Of a stretch of DNA of 64,000 bases, positions 48,151 through 59,022 are shown one piece after another. Under the pieces are notes generated by a model. That model did not search any database. It saw only the letters and a program-made list of their open reading frames with translations, and was not told the DNA's origin. The stretch is from Piliocolobus tephrosceles (taxonomy: Eukaryota; Chordata; Mammalia; Primates; Cercopithecidae): assembly GCF_002776525.5 (NCBI RefSeq), contig NC_045449.1:120369-184368 (forward strand). The letters are read 5' to 3'. Each line of letters begins with the position of its first letter. Positions within the stretch are counted from its first letter, which is position 1. The translations under genes and the position numbers were made by a program.

Positions 48151-49029
48151 GCTCATCCCTGCCTTCTACTTCTGCAGCACTTCTCACTGCACTGCAGTAT
48201 CTGACACCAACCATGAGCTCCTGGAGGGCGGGGGCTGGCATCTCCACCTCCTCAGCCCTGCGGCCTGGCACGAAGGTGAGCTGAGTGCGCACAGGAACTG
48301 ACCAGGGGACAGGTCACGCAAAGCTCCGTCCAGAAAGCTCTGGGCCTTGCCAGGGATCCGTGTGGTTGCCCAGGCCCACCCTGGGTCCCTGCAGCCCCTT
48401 GGCTGCCTCCGTGCTGATGACCCTGAGCTGAAGGTCAGCAGTGTGCTGGGGTGAACAGCAGGGGCTCAGCACCGCACAAAGTAGCTGTTCTTTCTTTGGA
48501 AGAAGAAAAGCAACACGCAGGCCTCAACACAGCAAGAGAAAAGGAGGCCTCAATGGAGACGTTCTGCTCGTCAGACTCCGAGCAAGGCAGATATTCCAAG
48601 ACGCCGTGTGGTGCCAGCAACCAGGGCCAAGTCCATTCCTGCCAAACAGCCCCGGAGATGCCGGAGCCACTGGAGCAGGCCCCTCGGGGCAGACGAATTA
48701 AGTGACTTTTTCCGGGACTTTAGGAAGCTTCAGTCGCTAAATGAAAAAATTCATCTTTGTCATAGTCACAAACGCACGTCCTCCATGTCTGAATTAGGTG
48801 GAGAGGAGAAAGGACATCGTGAGGCCAATTTGCAGGTGACTCAGATGAAATGGCTCAAGGAGGCTGCTGCTTCTACAGCTCCACCAAAGGACGGGCACTG
48901 ACAGGGTCTGTCCACCAAAGGATAGTCACCGAGGGTCAGGTTTGGAAAGGGAGGAGGGGACGGGGCCACGGAGGACTTTCGCCGTGCACCCATCTGGGAG
49001 GTAGGCTCTGCAAAACACTGACTTCTCCT

Positions 49030-49335
49030 AAGCCTTATACTTGTGGGGATGTAAAACGGTGCGGTTGCCACGGAAAGCAGGATGGCGGCTCCTCAGACAA
49101 GTAAGCACAGAACTGCCGTACGATCCAGCAATTCCACTGAATCGAAGGCAGGTCGCAGAGAGGTACGCACGCCCATGCTCATTGCAGCATATTCACAATA
49201 GCTGAAACATGGAGCAACCCAAATATCCATCACAGGTGAGTGGATACATACAGGCGCGTGCAATGAGATGTTCCTCCGCCTTAAACAGGATGGAAATTCC
49301 TACGGATGAACCTTGAAAGCATTACGCAAAGGGGA
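49030..49335 (+). repeat. Old L1 ORF2 3'-end fragment
   Basis: 'ccgtacgatccagcaattcc', 'attcacaatagctgaaacat' and 'caacccaaatatccatcaca' follow the old L1 pattern. Confidence 0.7.
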
Positions 49336-49680
49336 TCTGGTTAAACTGAAGCTTCCAGTTTGGGAGGTCTGTGGGGGCCTGAGATTCTGCATTTGTAATG
49401 AACATCCAGGGGAGGGTCCACATCACTGGTCCTCGGCCCACACTTTGAGTAGCAGAGACCCCATCAGCACCTGAACTCTCTGCTGGCCCTAAAGCCTCCA
49501 CCTCCAGGAGGAGCTCTCTGTAAACTGGACGGGACCAGGACCCCCACAGCTTCCCAAAGCAGAAGGAGAATACCTCTCAGGGTGAGCAGACTCTGTCTAG
49601 GCAGCTGCTGCAGGCAGGTCACGAATCACCACCATGTCTAAGAGTGCAGGGCTGGCTGCTGGGAATAAAGCAGTGACGGA

Positions 49681-49966
49681 GGCTGGGTGTGGTGGCTCAT
49701 GCCTATGATCCCAGCACTTTGAGAGGCCGAGGCAGGAGGATCATTTCAGCCAGGAGTTTGAGATCAGCCTGGGCAACATAGCAAGACCCTGTCTCTACAA
49801 AAAATAAAAAATTACCCAAGCAAGGTGGTGCATGCCTGTAGTCCTAGCTACGAGGGAGGCTGAGGTAGGAGGATCGACTGAGCCTAGGAGTTTGAGGCTG
49901 CAGTGAGCTGTGTTTGCCGCTGCACTCCAGCCTGGGAGGCAGAGCAAGACCTTGTCTCTGAAAACA
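49681..49966 (+). mobile_element. Alu (J-like), sense
   Basis: 'ggctgggtgtggtggctcat' to 'agcaagaccttgtctctg'; diverged, both arms present. Confidence 0.9.
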
Positions 49967-51399
49967 GGAACACACTGATGGAAAGAGACGGGCTCTGCAG
50001 GCAGAAAAGCGACAAGGACACTCCCTCAGCTCCTTCCACAGCTTCAGCGCCTCGAGTCCCAGGTACTGAACACAGAGGGAAGCTGAAACCTTAGGAAAAT
50101 GGCATGTTCCCCATCCAGCCCGGGATCCTGCCAGCGCCCATGTCCCCCACCCCAGCCTCCTGCCAGTGTCCCTGCCGGGGGTCCGGGATGACTCTCAGCA
50201 GGACACACCCCCTCCTCAGAGCCACGTGGGCTCAAGCCAGCTTGGGGGAAAGGTCAGGTTCTGGCCCAGCCCCTTCTCTCCATGCTGGGCTGGGTGGCAC
50301 CTGCCCCACCAGAGCTGGACCTCCTCTAAGGGACTCGGACAAATATGAGACTGCCCAGCCTTCCTTCATTAGGACTCAGGCCATCGTTTCATAGCAGGCT
50401 CCCCAGCACCCACACTGTGGGACACCTTTGGCTGAGACCAGAAAAAAACCTGTCGCTTCCCTCAAACAGTGACAAGACATCCCAGGCTCAGGTGGGCTCT
50501 GCTGTGGCCCCGCCCAGCCTCTGCATCGCTGGCTGGACTCTCGGTGAGACTCAAAGCTGGCTGACTCAGATCCCAAGCAATTAGGAGCACCAGGCCTCTC
50601 TAATTAACCAGCCAGCCCCTCTCCCTTCCCACCACGGCCCTCAGATAATGAGGGCAGGCAGCCGAGGCACGCAGGCCCAATTACGGAGGGGACACAGCGC
50701 CCAGGACTGGCATCTCGGCTTCTGCCCGCAAGCTCATTAGCTGCTGAACGCTGCCAGGGCTCTTGCTGGGGACGCCTCTGTGTGCCCAGGAGCACCTGAG
50801 GCTCTGTCCTCCCCAACCACGCCTGGGCCTGGATGCTTCCCACGGCGGGGATCTCCCCAGCATCCATCCCTTCTCCAGCCTGCCTGAGCCCACACACCTC
50901 CCAGGGCCCCGGGGCTGCAGCTGTCCACAGAAGGTGCGGAGGCGGAATGTGGAGATGGAGATAAACAGGGAGGTGCCCCAGAGACCTGCAGGCCCAGAGT
51001 GGAGGGCCCGATTCCCTGCACCGTGTGGAGCCCTCCCAGCCCCTCAGGGCTGCCAGCTTAACCCCAACCCCAGCTGTAATTAATGACCCATGATGGTTTC
51101 ACACCTCCCCCGCCCCGGCACTAGGATCTGCCTGGCTCCTGACACCAGGAGGTGTGCGATAAATATTCATGGGATGGGGAACGGATGGCCGTGTCTCTCC
51201 TCCCAGACATCAGAGAGGCCTGCAGGGATGAGGGCTTCGCAGGGGCTAGGTCTGGGCCTCCTTGCTTCTCCAGTGACTCGGGTTCTAGGCAACCACCCCC
51301 TACAGCAGGGCCCCCAGGGGGCCAGTGCCTCCGTGATCATCTCCCTGGGGTCCCAAGCCTTCTACACCTGCCCATTCACCGCTCAAAGGCAGCTCATCC

Positions 51400-51850
51400 T
51401 CTGAAAGACTCCTCTGCACCTGCCCATTCACTGCTCAAACGCAGCTGGTCCTCCGAAAGACTCTACCGTCTTACAAGTCACCTACAACTCAGCGTCCCCA
51501 GGATCTCAGCTCTGCCCTGTGTTTTCAGGATCTCAGCCTCGGAGGCAGCTGGAGCAGGCCCCATCCCTCCTCCACCGTCCACTGTCCGGAAGTCGAATCT
51601 GCCATTGCATCCTGTGCTCCTTTTCCCTTCAGCACACGCCTCTGTGCTCCCCAGGCCTCATCCTCACAGCTGGGCACTCGCCCAGCCTGTTTCCAGCTTC
51701 GAGTCTCGGCCTGTGTGGTCTTCCCCTCCCCGGATGCCCTTCCCTCTGCCCTCAGCCTTGCAGAAGTCTGCCCGGCCTCCAGGGACCCACTCCTCCAGGC
51801 AGCCTTCCTGGCTGCTTTGAGTCCTGGGAACCCCAGTCCCAGCCACAGTG
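51400..51850 (+). repeat. L2-like LINE remnant with a local duplication
   Basis: 'cctgcccattcaccgctcaa' and 'cctgcccattcactgctcaa' are 57 bp apart; downstream 'ctccaggcagccttcctggc' resembles L2. Low certainty. Confidence 0.4.
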
Positions 51851-52109
51851 CACATCACGCTAGAGAATACCACCGTCAGCCCATCGTGACCGTCAGGACC
51901 TGAGGGAAGCCACCACCCCGAACACCTCTCTTTTTGGATCCCCCCAACCCAGGATTGGCACACAAGAGGCTAAGCCATTGAGAGAGACATTTACATGAAT
52001 AACTCGCACAAACACTGAGGGTTTTCCCTGCTGGCTCAGGACATCCAGTGCTAGAGAGCTACAAAGGCTTCCAGAGGCTTTTATATAAATTGTAGAAAAT
52101 ATGGGACTA

Positions 52110-52419
52110 GGCAGGGCGCGGTGGCTCAAGCCTATAATCCCAGCACTTTGGGAGGCCGAGACGGGTGGATCACGAGGTCAGGAGATCGAGACCATCCTGG
52201 CTAACACGGTGAAACCCCATCTCTACTAAAAAAATACAAAAAACTAGTCAGGCGTGGTGGCGGGCGCCTATAGTCCCAGCTACTCGGGAGGGTGAGGCAG
52301 GAGAATGGCGTAAACCCGGGAGGCGGAGCTCGCAGTGAGCTGAGATCCGGCCACTGCACTCCAGCCTGGGCGACAGAGTGAAACTCCGTCTCAAAAAAAG
52401 AAAAAAAGAAAAAGAAAAA
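52110..52419 (+). mobile_element. Young Alu (AluYR-like, Old World monkey lineage), sense
   Basis: 'ggcagggcgcggtggctcaa' to 'gtgaaactccgtctc' and an (AAAAAG)n tail. Target-site duplications GAAAATATGGGACTA (52095-52109) and GAAAATACGGGACTA (52420-52434). Shows 'acaaaaaactag' and 'gagatccggccactgc'. Confidence 0.95.
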
Positions 52420-52487
52420 GAAAATACGGGACTAACTGTGGGAGCTCCAATTTTAAGAAAACAAGAATTCCAGTGAGGAGAATGTGG

Positions 52488-53161
52488 GTGCTATGAACTG
52501 AACTGTGTCCTCTCAAAATTCCTATATTGAAGCCGTGACCCCCCAAATGACTGTATTTGGAGAGAGAGTCTTTAGGAGGTAATTAAGGTAAAATGAGGTT
52601 GCGAGGGTGAGGCCCTAATCCAATAGGACTCGTGTCTTTATCAGAAAAGTAAGAGGCCGGGTGCTGTGGCTCACATCTGTAATCCCAGCACTTTGGGAAG
52701 CGGAGGTGGGAGTGTTGCTTGAAGTTAGTTTGAGACCAGCCCGGGCAACAAAGCAATACCCTGTCTCTACAAAAAATCAGAAATGGGACAGGCATGGTGG
52801 TGCACATCCATAGTCTCCGCTGGAGACCCAGGAAGCTGAGGCAGGAAGTTTGCTTGACCCCAGGAGGTGGAGGCTGCAGTGGGCAATGATCACATGACGT
52901 CACTCCAGCCTGGGTGACAGCGTGAGAACCTGTCAAAAACACAAAAAAGCAAGAGGAGGAGAGACTAGAGCCCTCTCCTCTTGCCACGCGAGGACACAAG
53001 GAGAAGGCAGCTGTCTGCACGCCAGGAAAAGGGCCCTCACCAGACACAGAATCAGCCAGCACCCTGATCTCAGAATCTCGTGCCTCCAAACTCTGAAAAA
53101 TGCCACTGCCGAAGGCGCCTAGTCTGTGGCATTTTCTTACGGCGGCCTGAGCTGACTATGC
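52488..53161 (+). repeat. MLT1-type MaLR LTR interrupted by an Alu
   Basis: Left part 52488-52654 ('gctatgaactgaactgtgtc' to 'gtgtctttatcagaaaa') and right part 52947-53161 ('ccctctcctcttgccacgcg' to 'cctgagctgactatgcc') are consecutive in MLT1; an Alu lies between. Confidence 0.8.
52655..52946 (+). mobile_element. Alu, sense, nested in the MLT1 LTR
   Basis: 'ggccgggtgctgtggctcac' to 'cgtgagaacctgtcaaaaac', flanked by AAAAGTAAGAGG and AAAAGCAAGAGG. Confidence 0.9.
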
Positions 53162-53359
53162 CACGGGAGCCACTCAGCCTCTTCTGAAATGTCTGGGGAT
53201 CTGCTCCATCCTCGGTAACACGTGTGTGGCCTCAGCAGGCAGGACCTGGAGTGGATTCTTAACCGTCGCAGGCATCCTTTACTGCATGCTGCCAGCGGGC
53301 CAGGCAGTCGGCGAAAGGCTTTTGCTGCACCACGGCATCCATCAACAGAGACGGAAGCT

Positions 53360-53520
53360 TAAGGACCCCGTTTTACAGATGAAAGAACAGAGGCCCGGAG
53401 AGGTTAAGTGACTTGCACGAGAGCGCGCCACGGTGGCCACGCTGGGACCTCAACCCAAGTCCGTCTGGTCCTGCAGCTCCGTGCACCACCACCTCACAAT
53501 CCTGCAGCCAGGGAGGAGGG
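53360..53520 (+). repeat. MIR remnant
   Basis: 'gttttacagatgaaagaaca' followed by 'gaggcccggagaggttaagt' is a MIR core. Confidence 0.6.
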
Positions 53521-53879
53521 AAGCTGGCCCTGCCGGTCCCTGCAGGAACACGGAGGCACTCCTGGAAGTACAGATGAGTCCCTCCCATGCGGGCACGAGC
53601 CCCCAGCACTGCGTGGCGTCTGCGTAGGGACAGTCCTCACCAGCAAGTCCAGGACCACCTGCTGCATGCTGCTCAGGGTGGACCAAGCCACCTCTCACCC
53701 CGGCCGCCGGCACCCTAGGGCTCTTTCCTTCCTAGAACCCTCGTTCACCCCAATTCCTCCCCATCTGCTGAGAATACACTGAAGAGGCTGACGCTCTGTC
53801 TTAGCAAATGGCCTCAGTCCTTACGTGGCCTCGTCCCCAACCCTATCCTCTCCCAGTGACAGCCATCCCCACCTAACGC

Positions 53880-54410
53880 GTCTCCGGCACTAGGGTCATC
53901 TCTTAAAAACACAGATCACATCACACCCCTGCTGCAGACACTCCGCTGGCATCCCATGAAACTCAAGTGAAATCTCAGCTCCTGACCTTGACCGGCGAGG
54001 CTCCGTGTGATGGGCCATGCCGCCGCTCACGCTCTCTGCCCCAGACGCCACCATCTGCCCCTTGAACATGCCCAGCTGGTTCCTGCCTCAGGGCCTCCGG
54101 GACTCATCGGGGGAAGCCTGCCGTTCCCTCCGCTGGGAGCTGTTCCACCCAGATCTTCCCAGGGCCAGCTCCTGCTTGTGCGGGCCTGAGCCCGGAGAGG
54201 CCCCCGAGGCCGCCCCTAGGAGCTCCGCATTCATTCAGTGGCGTCCTCGGGGTCCCTAGTGCTGCTCCACATTTATTCATTTGTCTTCTCCGTGCCCCGA
54301 CCCCTGGAAAGTCATCTCCACCACAGGGTGAACTTGGTCCATCTCGTTCGCGGCGTCACCAGCACCCAGAACAAGGCTTGCACACGATGGGCTGGTATTT
54401 ACAGAATGAG
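53880..54410 (+). repeat. L2 LINE fragment
   Basis: 'cagatcacatcacacccctg', 'ccctgctgcagacactccgc', 'gcctcagggcctccgggact' and 'tcgcggcgtcaccagcaccc' are in L2 order. Confidence 0.6.
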
Positions 54411-55034
54411 TGACTACAAATGAACGAACGACACCACCTTCTCCAGGAAGGAAGAGTGACCCTCCAAAGCCGCCAAGTGCCCACCATCCAGCGGTGTTCC
54501 CCTCATACCCTCTCCTCCCACCTCAATCCTGGAACAAGCCCCTCAGAAGCTCAAAGGCTCCCGCGCCTCCCCACTCAAGCCAGGACCTGTAGTCCCACCT
54601 CCGTTGACCTTCGGCCTGCTGAACACCAAGAACCCTTTGCAACAGAAACGCCCAGCCCAGAGCTCCAGGACAGCATGGGGACCACCTCCAGCTGAGGTCC
54701 CTCCCCGCAACGGCCACTGCTGCCTGAGCCACGGCTCCAAGGGGCAGCTGGATTAACCGTGAGCAGCCAGACCAGCAGCGGCCTCTGTGGCACAGGCCCT
54801 GGACGGTCGCAGGCAAAGCAGGCCAGGCTTCACGGACCTTCATGGTCCCCTGTATCTGGACTATCTACCACAGGCCAGGCCCTGTGCCTCCGCACAGTCC
54901 CCTGTAGCTGGAGTACTCACAGCAGCTGTGGGGTTGAGAGACAGAAGGAGGAAATAGACTGCCAGGTCCCGTTCTGCCAGGCAGCAGCCACTGTCCGAGT
55001 CCTGGAAGTTGGCCATTCCCAAGCCTCTGTGCCC

Positions 55035-55120
55035 CCCACCTCCACTGACCTGTAGTCCCTGTGTCCCACCTCCACTGACCTGTAGTCCCTGTGTCCCACC
55101 TCCATTGTCCTGTAGTCCAG
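55035..55120. repeat. 30-bp tandem repeat, three copies
   Basis: Units beginning CCCACCTCCACTGACCTGTA at 55035, 55065 and 55095. Confidence 0.95.
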
Positions 55121-55635
55121 GCCCTTCGCAGGGCTGAGGAAGGAGCCAGCAAAGCCTGACACCTAAGTCCCCATCATCCCTCCAGTATTCTTGGACCAGT
55201 TAATCCACATTCCTCAGCCCAGTTTACCACATGTGACAGAACAGGAGAAAAAAAGATTGACCACAGCTGTCATCCTGGCTTTCCTACTTATTACTGGGCA
55301 GATTAACCTCACTGCACCTTTGGTTTTCTCATCCCGCTTTTGAATGCTCCTGAAAATGCCCTCCAGGTTGCCAGCGGCCTCCATGATCCACGTCCATGTT
55401 CATTTATTTTGACTTCTCCATCTTTCCCAGTCCTCTCAACACTTCCCACCCCACCCCATCCTCTATCCTCCATCTTCCATCCTCTGTTATTTCTTCCCAG
55501 GGTTTATTATTTCCTGAAACCATCTTGTTTATTTGATCATTACTTGTTTTTTAGTTCCCTTGCCCAATATCATCTCAAAAAATTTCCTTCTCTGTCTTCT
55601 TCAGTATAGTAACTCAAGTCTTAAAACCACGACTA

Positions 55636-55942
55636 GGCCGGGCGCAGTGGCTCAGGCCTGTAATTCCAGCACTTTGGGAGGCCGAGGCAGGGCGGATCAC
55701 CTGAGGTCAGGAAATCGAGACCAGCCTGGCCAACATGGCGAAACCTCATCTCTACTAAAATACAAAAATTAGCTGGGTATGGTGGCGCACACCTGTAATC
55801 CCAACTACTCAGAAGGCCTTAGGCAGAAGAATTGCTTGAACCCAGAAGGTGGAGGTTGCAATGAGCCAAGACTGCGCCATTTGCACTCCAGCCTGGGGGA
55901 CAGAGCAAGACTCTGTCTCCAGAAAACAAAAACCAAAAAAAA
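55636..55942 (+). mobile_element. Alu (S-like), sense
   Basis: 'ggccgggcgcagtggctcag' to 'agcaagactctgtctcc' and an A-rich tail. Confidence 0.95.
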
Positions 55943-55949
55943 CTTGAGT

Positions 55950-56285
55950 AGCACATGGAGGTTACTTGAGGATGGGTTCCAGAAAAACTAAGGTGAACAC
56001 AAAAACGAGGAAGACATGGTCTCTTGAGAACAGTGTTTCTAACCTGGGAGGGCAGCAAAGGGAACTCCCGTTATAACAGCCGTGCAGCTCCCAGCCTAGG
56101 AGGAGCAGGTGTAAGAATCCAGAAGAGGTTTATGCCAGGAAAAAAAATAGCCTCCACGTAACTGTAAAACTGAGATGTTAACTCGTCTTGAGGATTAGAA
56201 GGCACATTATTCTCTCAGCAGTAAGAAAAAGGCAAGTCGAAACTCCAGGAAAAACTTAAAGTTATATTTAAAAAGTCCTAGATTC
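55950..56285 (+). repeat. Unnamed interspersed repeat, copy 2 (continues after the 56.4-kb Alu)
   Basis: Collinear with 5235-5545: 'gggttccagaaaaact', 'gaacacaaaaacgaggaag', 'aactccaggaaaaactta' and 'aaagttata'. The sequence resumes after the insertion at 56723. Confidence 0.6.
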
Positions 56286-56385
56286 NNNNNNNNNNNNNNN
56301 NNNNNNNNNNNNNNNNNNNNNNNNNNNNNNNNNNNNNNNNNNNNNNNNNNNNNNNNNNNNNNNNNNNNNNNNNNNNNNNNNNNNN
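56286..56385. other. Assembly gap (100 N)
   Basis: Lies between the left target-site duplication (56270-56285) and 18 unexplained bases before the AluYR-like element. Confidence 0.95.
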
Positions 56386-56403
56386 GTATTAAAGAAGTTA
56401 AGA

Positions 56404-56711
56404 GGCTGGGCGCAGTGGCTCAAGCCTGTAATCCCAGCACTTTGGGAGGCCGAGACGGGCGGATCACGACGTCAGGAGATCGAGACCATCCTGGCTAACA
56501 CGGTGAAACCCCGTCTCTACTGAAAAATACAAAAAACTAGCCGGGTGAGGTGGCAGGTGCCTGTGGTACCAGCTACTCGGGAGGCTGAGGCAGGAGAATG
56601 GCGTAAACCCGGGAGGCGGAGCTTGCAGTGAGCTGAGATCCAGCCACTGCACTCCAGCCTGGGCGACAGAGTGAGACACTGTCTCAAAAAAAAAAAAAAA
56701 AAAAAAAAAAA
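56404..56711 (+). mobile_element. Young Alu (AluYR-like), sense
   Basis: 'ggctgggcgcagtggctcaa' to 'agagtgagacactgtctc' and a long A-tail, with 'acaaaaaactagccgggtga' and 'gctgagatccagccactgca' in the body. The right duplication is AAAAAGTCCTAGATTC at 56707-56722. Confidence 0.95.
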
Positions 56712-56939
56712 GTCCTAGATTCAATATGAAACAATTTAATATGTGGCACGATTCAGTATAAGGAGAAAATCAGTTTGATCTCCCTGCAAAGATCGTTCTT
56801 CCTTGAGTAACCAGGGACCAACAGAAGCAGGCCAATAGAACACAAAGTGTCATCCTAGCCATACTGTTTGGCCTTGAGGAAAACAGGATGTATCTAACAA
56901 CAACTGAAAACATGTTTTTGTTGTTGACTTAATATATTC

Positions 56940-57130
56940 TGGAGATAACATTAATTGAGTGCCTATGTGCCAGTCAAGGTTTTAAGAGTTTTGCATTTAG
57001 GAGTATTTAATCCTGATAGCATGGTGAGGGGCATGGCATCATGACCGTATTTTACAGACGAGGAACATCAGGTGTGAGACATTAAACAAGTTTTCTGAGT
57101 CTTAGCAGAGGAGCTAGATCCGCTCCCTGA
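56940..57130 (+). repeat. MIR remnant
   Basis: 'attgagtgcctatgtgccag', 'tttacagacgaggaacatca' follow MIR. Confidence 0.6.
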
Positions 57131-57396
57131 CGTCTAACACCAGCTCTGGGTCTCGCGGCTTGGGCGTGAATCTAGCAGGAGGGCTGGAAGGTACATCCAC
57201 GCGACGAGGCCCAGAGCTGGCCCTAGACGTCAGGCCATTTGGTTTTTAAGTCTTAGTCCTTCTTGCCAAGAGGCAGAGGATACCACACGCCCAGCGCAGA
57301 CACACACACTCCTGGGAGCCAGGATGCAAAGCCACAGAGCACCGGGGCTGGTCCAGGCTGGGAGGCCGGAACGGCAGGGCCAGAGCAGGGCCTTAC

Positions 57397-57526
57397 CTTC
57401 CTGCAGTCTTTGCAGAACACGGACGCGCTGCCCAGGAAGCCCAGCACCTCCCCACAGAGCAGGCACTGGGACAGGCCGTTCCCCATCACGTTCCGCCTCA
57501 TGGTCTCCAGCCGCTCCACCAGCCGC
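57397..57526 (-). CDS. RPH3AL: RPH3AL (Noc2) third coding exon: first half of the FYVE-related zinc finger
   Basis: This 130-nt exon completes Gly74 and encodes RLVERLETMRRNVMGNGLSQ followed by CLLCGEVLGFLGSASVFCKD and CRK, ending in phase 0 at Lys117. It supplies four zinc ligands: Cys95 and Cys98 (CLLC) and Cys112 and Cys115 (CKDC). The rest of the finger is in the next exon, 29 kb away. The acceptor is GTGCTGCAG (AG at 57528-57527) behind a pyrimidine-rich tract, and the donor is GTAAGG (57396-57395). The exon lies 1.5 kb from the previous one. No stop, indel or missing cysteine is seen, so there is no sign that this is a pseudogene. Confidence 0.95.
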
Positions 57527-57659
57527 CTGCAGCACAGGACACAGAGTCAGAGGGGACGTGCTTCCTGCCTGGGCGCAGCGGCCACCAAGGCCCCACACCG
57601 TACCGTGCCACACGTGCTGTCCCCTCACCCGGGAGGTTGCTCCTCGCACTGCCCCTGGC

Positions 57660-57785
57660 TAACTGCGAATCCTTCCTTCACTCACCAACTATTCATTGAG
57701 TACCTGAGTCATCAGACACTGGGAATATCGTAGCAAACACGCGAGAGACAGGCATGGTCCCTGCTCTCATGGAACTTACCTTCAA
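57660..57785 (+). repeat. MIR-like remnant
   Basis: 'ctattcattgagtacctgag' and 'catggtccctgctctcatgg' resemble a MIR 5' half. Confidence 0.5.
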
Positions 57786-57855
57786 TAAGGAACAAAATTC
57801 ATAAGCAAGAAAACAAGCAAACTGATTTCAGATAGGGAGATGAAATGGAAATAGT

Positions 57856-57991
57856 CGGGGGAGGGAAAGGGACTGCAGGGAGGGCAAGAGAGATTGAGGG
57901 GAGGGAGGGTGAGGGAGACTGAGGGGAGGGAGGCTGAGGGGAGGGAGACTGAGGGAGATTGAGGCGAGGGAGGGCAAGGGAGATTGAGGGA
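57856..57991. repeat. Purine-rich GGGAGA-type minisatellite
   Basis: Degenerate GAGGGAGACTGAGGG-type units over 135 bp, almost entirely purine on the plus strand. Confidence 0.9.
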
Positions 57992-58101
57992 CAGTGGCAT
58001 GTTCCATGGGGACCAGCGATGGCTCTCGGAGAACAGGCGGACTCACAGCTGAAGAACGAGCCATGCCATCTGGCCTGTTTTTCCCACTGTAAAGACAGGA
58101 A

Positions 58102-58440
58102 GGCCAGACACGGTGGCTCACACCTGAAATCCCAGCCCTTTGTGAGGCTGAGGCAGGCGGATCGCTTGAGCCCAGGAGTTCAAGACCAGCCTGGGTAACA
58201 TAGTGAGATCCCTGTCTTGACAATTTATTTTATTTATTTATTTGAGACAAGAGTTTTACTCTTGTTGCTCAGGCTGGAGTGCAATGGTGCGATCTTGGCT
58301 CACCNNNNNNNNNNNNNNNNNNNNNNNNNNNNNNNNNNNNNNNNNNNNNNNNNNNNNNNNNNNNNNNNNNNNNNNNNNNNNNNNNNNNNNNNNNNNNNNN
58401 NNNNAGAGTGAGACCCTGTCTCAAAAAAAAAAAAAAAAAA
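58102..58440. mobile_element. Nested inverted Alus with an assembly gap
   Basis: Sense left arm 58102-58222, antisense Alu start 58223-58304, 100 N (58305-58404), then a sense 3' end with A-tail 58405-58440. This fits an antisense Alu inserted in the middle of a sense Alu. Confidence 0.8.
58305..58404. other. Assembly gap (100 N)
   Basis: Covers the rest of the antisense Alu and the right arm of the sense Alu; at least several hundred bases are probably missing. Confidence 0.95.
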
Positions 58441-59022
58441 GAAAGAAAAGATGAAAGATACGTAGGAGGCCAGCAGAATGAAATCAATTCCTGCCCAGTG
58501 CATTTGTGTCTTCCTACTTTTGCTTTTCTGTGTTTTTCAGATTTTCTAGGAAATACGAACTTCTTTTGTAATTACACGATGAAAGTGCTGGAAGACTGAG
58601 CTGTGGTGGGCGCTGGAGTCAGAGGCCAGGAGAGGCTCGTAGAGCCAGCCAGGAGCGGCTCCTGCAGGAGCTTTCGAGGGCGACCCGCGGCTCAGCCTCC
58701 ACCCGAACCCTCCCTTGACTGAACCACAGCTGATCCGCAGGTGCACAGAGTCGAACAGCCCCTGGGGCACTTCACCAGGCTCATTTGCGCCCACAGCAGG
58801 GCACACACCTCAGCTGCTAGTGCCATCTCACAGACGCCTATCCTGAGGCCTCAGCAGGCTGAGTTACACACTCCGGGGTGTTCAGGCAGAGCCAGTAACC
58901 TCCTGACCCCTCCCAGAGGTGAAATGCAGCACCAGGACCCAGAGTGCTGGCCTCCCAGTCCCCTGTGCTTGCACCAAACCCCTTGCTATCCTCCCACTGA
59001 GCTGGCTCCGGCCCCGCCTCAC

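Larger units (their letters stand above)
28133..57396 (-). other. RPH3AL: 29-kb RPH3AL intron splitting the zinc finger
   Basis: The intron runs from the GTAAGG donor at 57396 to the CTTGTAG acceptor at 28133. It holds Alus of several ages, MLT1 copies, an LTR-like element, MIR and L2 remnants and several minisatellites (listed separately). Stretches with nothing recognised beyond unique intron include about 28140-28990, 30330-31220, 32400-34000, 35200-35950, 39120-40300, 40570-41380, 43200-44670, 45460-46240 and 50000-51400. Long open frames here overlap Alus, L2 and tandem repeats and are not genes. Confidence 0.85.
57527..59022 (-). other. RPH3AL: Short RPH3AL intron (1.5 kb)
   Basis: Bounded by donor GTGAGG at 59022 and acceptor GTGCTGCAG at 57527. 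It contains a MIR remnant (57660-57785), a purine-rich minisatellite (57856-57991) and a nested inverted Alu cluster with an assembly gap (58102-58440). About 58445-59020 shows no repeat I can name. Confidence 0.9.

Noticed and set aside
47403..48284. The longest open frame in the window (293 codons, plus strand)
   Set aside because: It runs through L2-like sequence and the 16-bp minisatellite, spans the ten N, is Ser/Pro/Ala rich by GC composition, and has no domain, splice context or overlap with the known gene's coding strand.
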